Origin: an uncultured Ignavibacteriales bacterium
GTDB lineage: Bacteria > Bacteroidota > Ignavibacteria > Ignavibacteriales > Ignavibacteriaceae
Direction of reading: 5' to 3'
DNA length: 40,102 nt
NCBI GenBank assembly: GCA_903929035.1
Contig: CAIYTF010000149.1
Location: 1 to 40,102, forward strand
Shown here: positions 34,980 to 40,102 of the stretch, one piece after another
How positions within the stretch are numbered: the stretch's first letter is position 1
Layout of the letters: every line of letters starts with the position of its first letter
Notes under the pieces: generated by a model
Databases searched by the model: none
The model's input: the letters and a program-made list of their open reading frames with translations, nothing else
Told to the model about the DNA's origin: nothing
Program-made: the position numbers and the translations under genes

Positions 34980-36779
34980 ATGAAAATCTATATTTTCCTA
35001 TTTTTTCTCATAATTATTACATCCAAATGCTTTTCACAGGATAGAATTATCGCGAGATATGCCGGCGGAGAGATTTCTGAAACAGAGTTTAAGAACCGAT
35101 ATGAACTCAGTCCTCAAGTTGTTGATCCTTTATTTGGTGCAGATTCTGCTAAACAGCAGTTATTAGCTTCAATGATTGCAGAGAAACTTTGGGCAAAAGA
35201 AGCCGAGCTATCAGGTTTTGTTTCCAACCCTGATTTGCAAGGCTACCTTGGTGTACTTCGGAAAATGTTTATAAGGGATCAACTTTTTAAAAAAGTTATT
35301 GAACCAAAAATAACTATTTCCGGCACTGATATTCAACACGCTCAAGAGATGAATAAGTATATTCTTTCTTTATTAATTCTTTCAAATAACGATTCATCTG
35401 TTATCGCCGGAATGTACAATGAATTGAATAATAATAAAATATCATTTGATTCGCTATTATTGCAACAGACAAGCCCCGGTGCGAAGGATGTTTATGTAAT
35501 TCATTATGGTGATATGACCAAAGAATGGATTGAAAACATTCTGTTTGAGTTAAAAGTTAATCAATACACTGCTCCAATTCGTGACGGCAATCTGTGGCTT
35601 ATATTTAAATTAGTTAGAAAAGATGATAATCCCGGCGAACCTAAAGACCCGCTCAAAACCTATAAATATCGTCTTAAAGAAAGGCGCGTACGCGAAGCAG
35701 GGGAGTTGTATCTCTCAAATTTGTTAAAGAATGTAAAGATCAATTTCAATGAAAAGAATGTACAATTGCTTTCCGAGAGGCTGCTTCTGCAAATAAAATC
35801 AGTTAACAAAATCAGCGGAAATGATACAGTTCTATATTTGAACGAAAAGAATATTTATACTCTGCGTGATGAAATGTCAACGGAATTTTTGCATCAGGAA
35901 ATAATTCGTTTTCCGGGGAAATCGGTGACAGTGAGTGAAATTCTTGATTATTTCGCATTTCACGGATTCTCAATTCGTTCAAGTAATTTAAAGTATATCA
36001 AAGGTAAACTTGTAAAGGATTTGCAGCAGATTACAGAGGAGGAATATCTATATAGAGAGGGCTTGCACACTATTCCTAACGCTGAAACAGCTGCTGAGCT
36101 GGAATTAAGTGTATGGAAGGAAAATGCTCTTGGGCAGCTTATAAGAAACAGGTATATAGATTCCGCGAATGTGTCTGAAAACCAAGTAAATGATTATTAT
36201 TCAAAGATGAATTCATCGGGGGAAGCAATCGGGAAAATACAATTATCTATTGCCGCGCATAACGATCTTGATACGATGTCAAAAATAATGGATTTGTTGA
36301 ATAGCGGGGCTGATTTTGATAAATTGGCAATGCTTTATAAGCAGAACAAATATGCTGCGAATTCACCAATGCCATATTCGCATTTTGCACCTTTCGATGA
36401 TAAACTTCGTTTATATAAATATGGGGATATTATTGGACCAATTAAAGTTGACAGCACTTACTATTTAATGAAAGTAATGAAAGTAAAAGAGGCGGATTCT
36501 TTATTCATTAAGCCGTTTGAAGCTGTTAAGAAAGACTTGCAGCTTATGCTTAAAATAAAAGCTGTTGAAAAATTAATGAACAAAAAAACAGCTGAACTTG
36601 CTGTTAAATTCGGATTGGATATTAATTCCAATGTTATGAAAGATGTAAAAGTGATTGACATTCCAACGTTTGTATATAGGTTTATCGGTTTTGGAGGAAG
36701 AATAGCAGCCGTGCCGTTTACTACCCCGATGTATATGTGGATGAAAGAATATCAAAGCAAAAAAAAGCAGATGCCATAG
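34980..36779 (+). CDS. SurA/PpiC-like periplasmic chaperone (putative peptidyl-prolyl isomerase)
   Basis: 599 aa with a signal peptide (1-19, SKCFSQ). The N-terminal helical part has the SurA/PpiD-type arrangement: ARYAGGEISETEFKNRYE, then a LLASMIAEKLWAKEAE helix. The middle (about 100-400) is divergent. A parvulin-like domain is near the C-terminus (about 400-510): KIMDLLNSGADFDKLAMLY ... YKYGDIIGPIKVDSTYYLMKVMKVKEAD, the usual end of a PpiC domain, but key parvulin His/Cys positions are not obvious, so activity may be lost. Periplasmic. Expected role: folding or transport of outer-membrane proteins, fitting the barrel-rich neighbours. Monocistronic by the look of it, with repeat elements on both sides. 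Confidence 0.75.
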   Translation: MKIYIFLFFLIIITSKCFSQDRIIARYAGGEISETEFKNRYELSPQVVDPLFGADSAKQQLLASMIAEKLWAKEAELSGFVSNPDLQGYLGVLRKMFIRDQLFKKVIEPKITISGTDIQHAQEMNKYILSLLILSNNDSSVIAGMYNELNNNKISFDSLLLQQTSPGAKDVYVIHYGDMTKEWIENILFELKVNQYTAPIRDGNLWLIFKLVRKDDNPGEPKDPLKTYKYRLKERRVREAGELYLSNLLKNVKINFNEKNVQLLSERLLLQIKSVNKISGNDTVLYLNEKNIYTLRDEMSTEFLHQEIIRFPGKSVTVSEILDYFAFHGFSIRSSNLKYIKGKLVKDLQQITEEEYLYREGLHTIPNAETAAELELSVWKENALGQLIRNRYIDSANVSENQVNDYYSKMNSSGEAIGKIQLSIAAHNDLDTMSKIMDLLNSGADFDKLAMLYKQNKYAANSPMPYSHFAPFDDKLRLYKYGDIIGPIKVDSTYYLMKVMKVKEADSLFIKPFEAVKKDLQLMLKIKAVEKLMNKKTAELAVKFGLDINSNVMKDVKVIDIPTFVYRFIGFGGRIAAVPFTTPMYMWMKEYQSKKKQMP

Positions 36780-36876
36780 ACCGCTTGTTCATAAATAACC
36801 TTAACAATTTTTCACGCGAAGATCGCGAAGGGGTTATTTTAGAAGATGTAAAAGTTATTTCTTATCAAGCCCTAAC
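36780..36876 (+). repeat. IR-bounded 3'-end element, copy B
   Basis: Starts at the base after the SurA-like gene's stop: CTTGTTCATAAATAACCTTA, core TTTTTCACGCGAAG and TTTTAGAAGATGTAA, end GTTATTTCTTATCAAGCCCT. The two ends are inverted repeats of each other (reverse complement of the end: GGGCTTGATAAGAAATAAC). Same strand as the gene. Confidence 0.68.
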
Positions 36877-36931
36877 AATTGACAACTTAGAGTGGACTTA
36901 TTAACAATTTACCATTAACCATTAACAATTA
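36877..36931 (+). repeat. Short TTAACAATT/ATTAACC repeats before purK
   Basis: Several imperfect copies of a short AT-rich unit (ATTAACAATT, ACCATTAACC, ATTAACAATT) run up to the base before the purK ATG. They replace a ribosome site; no Shine-Dalgarno is visible before purK. Confidence 0.5.
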
Positions 36932-36934
36932 CTT

Positions 36935-38029
36935 ATGCGTATTGGCGTATTAGGCGGCGGACAATTAGGCAGGATGCTGGCACTCGCGGGACTGCCGATG
37001 GGATTAGAATTCGTGTTCATAGACCCCGCGAAAGATGCCCCGATGGAATCAATCGGGAGGCATATTTGCGCGAACTATGACGATGAGACAGCACTTGATG
37101 AGCTTGCCTCGCGGGCGGATATAGTGACTTATGAGTTTGAAAATATTTTGCTTAGCTCTGTTGACTATCTTTCGCGAAAAGTTCCTGTCGTTCCCAGCCG
37201 GAAAGCATTAGAAATATCTCAGGAGCGACTATTTGAAAAATCATTCTTGAAAAAAATTGGTATCCCTGTTGGGCAATTTTGTCCAATTGACAGTCTTGAT
37301 GATATTGAAAATGCTGCGCGGGTTACAGGCTTGCCGGCGGTACTCAAAACCCGCCGATTCGGATATGATGGTAAAGGGCAGAGAGTAGTTGCAACTATTG
37401 ATGAACTTACTACAGCCGTTCGGGAGATGATTTCAGTACCGTTAATTTTAGAGAAAAAGATAGACTTTAAAAGGGAGATGTCGATGATGGTGGTCAGGAA
37501 TTTATCCGGTGAAACGGCGTATTACCCGTTGGTGCAAAATGAACATCGGCGCGGCATTCTTTATACTTCAGCTGCACCTGCTCCCAATATAGAATCACTC
37601 GCGGGCATCGCGGAGGAATATGCCGGCAAGCTCCTGACGGCACTTGGATATGCCGGTTTACTGACGATAGAATTTTTTGAAACTGATGAAGGATTATTGG
37701 TAAATGAATTTGCCCCGCGTGTTCATAATTCTGGACATTGGACAATTGAAGGAGCAGTTACCTCTCAATTTGAGAATCACCTGCGGGCAATACTTGATTA
37801 CCCGCTTGGCAGCACCGATTTGACCGGATACTCAAAAATGATTAATCTTGTTGGTGCTTTACCATCATTCGGAGAAATAGCAAAGTTTTCAGATACTCAT
37901 ATTCATTATTACGGTAAATCGCCCAAGCCCTCCAGAAAAGTTGGACATATAACAGTTCGCGGCAACGATTTTAATACTGTTGAAAAAAAAGCTGATGAGA
38001 TTATTCGATTGATTGAAGTTGTTTATTAA
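36935..38029 (+). CDS. purK: N5-carboxyaminoimidazole ribonucleotide synthase
   Basis: A 364-aa ATP-grasp enzyme of purine biosynthesis: AIR + ATP + bicarbonate -> N5-CAIR, cytoplasmic. The start MRIGVLGGGQLGRMLALAG is the PurK hallmark. VTYEFENI, PSRKALEISQERLFEK, LKTRRFGYDGKGQ (ATP-grasp loop) and VNEFAPRVHNSGHWT with GAVTSQFENHLRA close to the end are all in place. Length is normal. PurE, often its neighbour, is not in this window. It has no SD and lies behind short AT-rich repeats, so its transcription start may be very near the ATG. Confidence 0.96.
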   Translation: MRIGVLGGGQLGRMLALAGLPMGLEFVFIDPAKDAPMESIGRHICANYDDETALDELASRADIVTYEFENILLSSVDYLSRKVPVVPSRKALEISQERLFEKSFLKKIGIPVGQFCPIDSLDDIENAARVTGLPAVLKTRRFGYDGKGQRVVATIDELTTAVREMISVPLILEKKIDFKREMSMMVVRNLSGETAYYPLVQNEHRRGILYTSAAPAPNIESLAGIAEEYAGKLLTALGYAGLLTIEFFETDEGLLVNEFAPRVHNSGHWTIEGAVTSQFENHLRAILDYPLGSTDLTGYSKMINLVGALPSFGEIAKFSDTHIHYYGKSPKPSRKVGHITVRGNDFNTVEKKADEIIRLIEVVY

Positions 38030-38425
38030 ACGTGTAACGAGGGTAATTCATACTAAACCAATAACAAGTTAAAGACAACCAACGGAAAGAAAATATAATG
38101 CAGTATTGATTTTTATTTTGTTGATGATAGTGAAAAAGGGAAAAGTGTATGAATTCTAACAAATAATTTCGATTTGCCGCGGGATATGATAGGGGATATA
38201 CAAGAACAGTTGGCAAATAGAGTCTATGTTCAAAAGACATACAAAATTTTCCGTTGAAATATTTCTTAGGCGACAATCAGAATTCTATTGATATTCAGTA
38301 TGGATTAGTCTTTATGAGCTCAAATCGCATCTTTTTTCTTTGTTCCCACTTTTTATCGGACAACAATGATTCTAAATTAAATCTTATGTTTTTTTCATCG
38401 TGAAAATTAAATATATTTGTACTTT
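38030..38425. other. Intergenic stretch before the GGGP-synthase-family gene
   Basis: About 395 bp with no convincing gene. Short open stretches on + (e.g. FDLPRDMIGDIQEQLANRVY near 38170-38225) are broken by stops and frame changes and could be a decayed gene, but I cannot name it. At 38412-38419 lies TATATTTG, a -7-type box (TAnnTTTG) only 6 bp before the next ATG, which would make that message nearly leaderless. Confidence 0.4.
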
Positions 38426-39199
38426 ATGCTTAGCAAAGTAATATCCGTATATAATTACCTTTTGGATCAATCAGGCAGGAAAGGAGCCGCCTATATAGTG
38501 CTGATAGACCCAGATAAATTTTCACCGGCGAAAGCTCCGGAGTTTCTGGAGCATAGTATCCAAGCCGGTGTGGATGCTTTCCTAATTGGCGGCAGTTTGC
38601 TTATGAGCGGCAATTTGGAAGAAACCTTAAAAATCGTAAAAACACATACTGATATTCCCGCTATACTTTTCCCGGGTAGCCTTAACCAGTTATCACCCAT
38701 CGCTGACGCGTTGCTATACCTTTCTCTTATTTCCGGAAGAAACGCGGAACATTTAATAGGGAAACAAGTTATTGCCGCCCCGTTGATTCGTCAAATGAAA
38801 ATCGAGCCGATTTCCACCGGGTATATGTTAATAGAGTCCTCGGTGAGAACAACCGCGGAGTATATCAGCGGTAGTCAGCCTATTCCACGCCACAAACCGG
38901 AAATTGCCGTGGCAACTGCACTTGCTGCACAATATCTCGGGATGAAGTTTGTCTATCTTGAAGCAGGCTCCGGTGCAAAAGAGCATATTCCTTTTGAAAT
39001 GGTTCAGGCTGTTTCACAAGTCTGTACAATTCCGATTATCGCCGGCGGCGGCATACGTTCCGCTGAAACAGCCGCCAAGATGGCGATAAGCGGCGCAAAA
39101 ATTATCGTTACCGGAAATTTCTTTGAATCTTCAAAAAATTGGACTCTATTATCCGAATTTGCCGATGCAATCCATTTCAAATCATCTAAAATCACATAA
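38426..39199 (+). CDS. Geranylgeranylglyceryl/heptaprenylglyceryl phosphate synthase family protein
   Basis: 257 aa from ATG 38426. (A TTG at 38417 lies inside the promoter-like box and is not credible.) A TIM-barrel prenyltransferase that joins sn-glycerol-1-phosphate to a polyprenyl diphosphate: AYIVLIDPDKFSP, VDAFLIGGSLLMSG, ILFPGSLNQLSPIADALLYLSLISGRN, YLEAGSGA, IIAGGGIRSAETA and IIVTGNFFE are the known binding loops (phosphate held by the GGG and TGN loops). In archaea this makes the first ether lipid bond; bacterial group members occur in Bacteroidetes and Bacillus (PcrB). The product chain length here is not readable. It precedes gmhA by 28 bp, probably same transcript. Confidence 0.9.
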   Translation: MLSKVISVYNYLLDQSGRKGAAYIVLIDPDKFSPAKAPEFLEHSIQAGVDAFLIGGSLLMSGNLEETLKIVKTHTDIPAILFPGSLNQLSPIADALLYLSLISGRNAEHLIGKQVIAAPLIRQMKIEPISTGYMLIESSVRTTAEYISGSQPIPRHKPEIAVATALAAQYLGMKFVYLEAGSGAKEHIPFEMVQAVSQVCTIPIIAGGGIRSAETAAKMAISGAKIIVTGNFFESSKNWTLLSEFADAIHFKSSKIT

Positions 39200-39227
39200 T
39201 CAACATCAATAAAATTAATTAGCCTAT

Positions 39228-39815
39228 ATGAATAAAATTGAATTTTTTCTTTCTTCGTTAGATGAAAGTGCCGAAACAAAAATTAAAATGAAAGCCGCCT
39301 GTCAGGACTCTATTTTGCGTTCTGTAGATTTAATTGTTCAGGCATTTAAAAACGGAAACAAATTGCTTCTATGCGGAAACGGCGGAAGTGCCGCGGATTG
39401 CCAGCATATTGCAACAGAATTTATGATTCGACTAAGTCATCATATCCAACGTCCGGCATTGCCGGCAATTGCATTAACAACTGATTCTTCAAACCTCACC
39501 GCCGGCGGGAACGATATCGGGTTTGAAAACGTGTTTGCACGCAACGTGGAAGGATTAGGAAACTCGGGCGATGTACTCCTCGCGATTTCAACAAGCGGGA
39601 ACTCGCCAAATGTTATTCAAGCGATCGGCGCGGCAAAAAAAAAGAATATTTCCGTGATTGCTTTCTTGGGCGGTACAGGCGGTAAGATGAAAGATTTAGT
39701 TGACATTCCAGTGATAATACCATCAGGGAATACACAGAGGATTCAGGAAGGACACATTACTTCTGCCCACATCATTTGCGAATTAGTGGAAGAAGAACTA
39801 TATGGGGGTAACTAA
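39228..39815 (+). CDS. gmhA: Sedoheptulose-7-phosphate isomerase (SIS family)
   Basis: 195 aa. Converts sedoheptulose 7-phosphate to D-glycero-D-manno-heptose 7-phosphate, first step of ADP-heptose for LPS core. SIS-domain motifs: LLCGNGGSAADCQHIATEF, LTTDSSNLTAGGNDIGFENVFARNV, LAISTSGNSPNV (phosphate loop) and a C-terminal QEGHITSAHIICELVEEEL that brings the zinc/catalytic residues of GmhA. Length is typical of GmhA (about 190); DiaA is similar, but the QExH motif and the TPxDSS-like LTTDSS favour GmhA. The last bases overlap a 24-codon ORF (39802-39876). Confidence 0.9.
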   Translation: MNKIEFFLSSLDESAETKIKMKAACQDSILRSVDLIVQAFKNGNKLLLCGNGGSAADCQHIATEFMIRLSHHIQRPALPAIALTTDSSNLTAGGNDIGFENVFARNVEGLGNSGDVLLAISTSGNSPNVIQAIGAAKKKNISVIAFLGGTGGKMKDLVDIPVIIPSGNTQRIQEGHITSAHIICELVEEELYGGN

Positions 39816-39876
39816 TTTCGATTCCAAAAAAAATACTCCTTCAATAAGTGAATATGAGAAAATGATAATAATTTAG
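39802..39876 (+). pseudogene. Short ORF overlapping gmhA end, possibly a cut-off next gene
   Basis: ATG at 39802 in another frame overlaps the gmhA stop by 14 nt, as in a coupled operon, and reads MGVTNFDSKKNTPSISEYEK up to TAG at 39876. It then stops 25 bp before the nested palindrome. It looks like the N-terminus of a longer protein truncated by insertion or decay; it has an A8 run at 39826-39833 where a frameshift could occur. It may also be chance. Confidence 0.25.
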
Positions 39877-39900
39877 TAACTACTCAGCCTCTTCTTGAAT

Positions 39901-40091
39901 TTGTCCCAACGGGACTAAATTTGAATAACCGTGAGTGCTAACTCACGGAAAAGTAAGCCCAAACAAATAACGTCCCCGAAGGGGGCGAACTAATGCGATG
40001 TGAATTTGCCCCCTTCGGGGACATAGATGCTTTTTATCATTCTCCCGTGAGTTGTCACTCACGGTTATTCAAATTTAGTCCCTTTGGGACA
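39901..40091. repeat. Nested palindromic element (REP/REPIN- or MITE-like) at right edge
   Basis: The outer arms, 39901-39948 and 40045-40091, are near-perfect inverted repeats of about 47 bp. Each arm itself carries two small hairpins (GTCCC-aac-GGGAC and CCGTGAGT-gcta-ACTCACGG). The inner arms, 39972-39986 and 40008-40022 (GTCCCCGAAGGGGGC and complement), are a perfect 15-bp inverted repeat. There is no ORF inside. The right flank continues to the window end, so the full limit is not seen. Confidence 0.75.
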
Positions 40092-40102
40092 TAATATCCG
40101 TA

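Noticed and set aside
38001-38276. 91-aa minus-strand ORF after purK
   Set aside because: Composition (many Phe, Tyr, Ser, His) is not protein-like, it overlaps the purK end and it has no ribosome site or family match.
38150-38400. Broken open stretches suggesting a decayed gene
   Set aside because: Pieces of about 35 and 47 codons in different frames; no family recognised, so not listed as a pseudogene.
1-40102. CRISPR array, rRNA or integrase genes
   Set aside because: No regular spacer-repeat pattern, rRNA sequence or recombinase ORF was seen on either strand.

Overview
The window looks like a chromosomal piece of a Bacteroidota/Chlorobiota-group bacterium, most likely Ignavibacteria-like. 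It is AT-rich. A type IX secretion C-terminal signal of the form NYPNPFNPSTKI is present, as are a PorV-type outer-membrane protein, a CarboxypepD_reg/TonB-dependent receptor and a bacterial GGGP-synthase-family gene. Several promoters fit the TTTG-N19/20-TAnnTTTG pattern of this group. Species cannot be named from the sequence alone.

Left part (1-12.2 kb): the 3' part of an SGNH hydrolase gene (+) ends at a hairpin terminator and faces an eight-gene minus-strand operon (12.2 -> 1.1 kb). In transcription order the operon encodes a vWA-like lipoprotein, a small 3-TM protein, a tubulin-like GTPase, a 1154-aa Hsp70/actin-like ATPase, a signal-peptide plus single-TM protein, a ZorA/TolQ/MotA-like 3-TM protein with a long cytoplasmic tail, a MotB/ZorB-like protein with OmpA and PEGA domains, and a lipoprotein joining a nuclease-fold domain to a retropepsin-like protease. 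Spacings of -14 to +16 bp argue for one transcript. Together they predict an ion-driven, envelope-spanning machine with both an actin-type and a tubulin-type cytoplasmic NTPase. This is the best candidate for an undescribed system.

Middle part (12.2-22.4 kb): a GIY-YIG gene whose 3' end runs into a decayed copy of tRNA-Val, then tRNA-Val(UAC) and tRNA-Gly(CCC) behind a clear promoter. Divergent from them is a 992-aa REC-REC-PEP-synthase-like protein. Next come clpP, tig (TTG start, directly behind tRNA-Leu(UAG)), and a two-gene signalling operon: a three-PAS histidine kinase followed by a triple-REC/STAS-like regulator in which two of the three receiver acceptors are Glu.

Right part (22.4-34.7 kb): a glycan-use cluster on + with a CBM9-containing T9SS-exported protein, a TonB-dependent receptor, a large secreted protein with Ca-binding-like loops, a PorV-type protein and a GH3 beta-glucosidase. 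No SusD is present. After it come a SurA/PpiC-like chaperone, purK, a GGGP-synthase-family gene and gmhA.

Non-coding patterns: a roughly 95-105 bp inverted-repeat-bounded element occurs three times, each time just 3' of a gene and in that gene's orientation. A nested palindrome of about 190 bp sits at the right edge.
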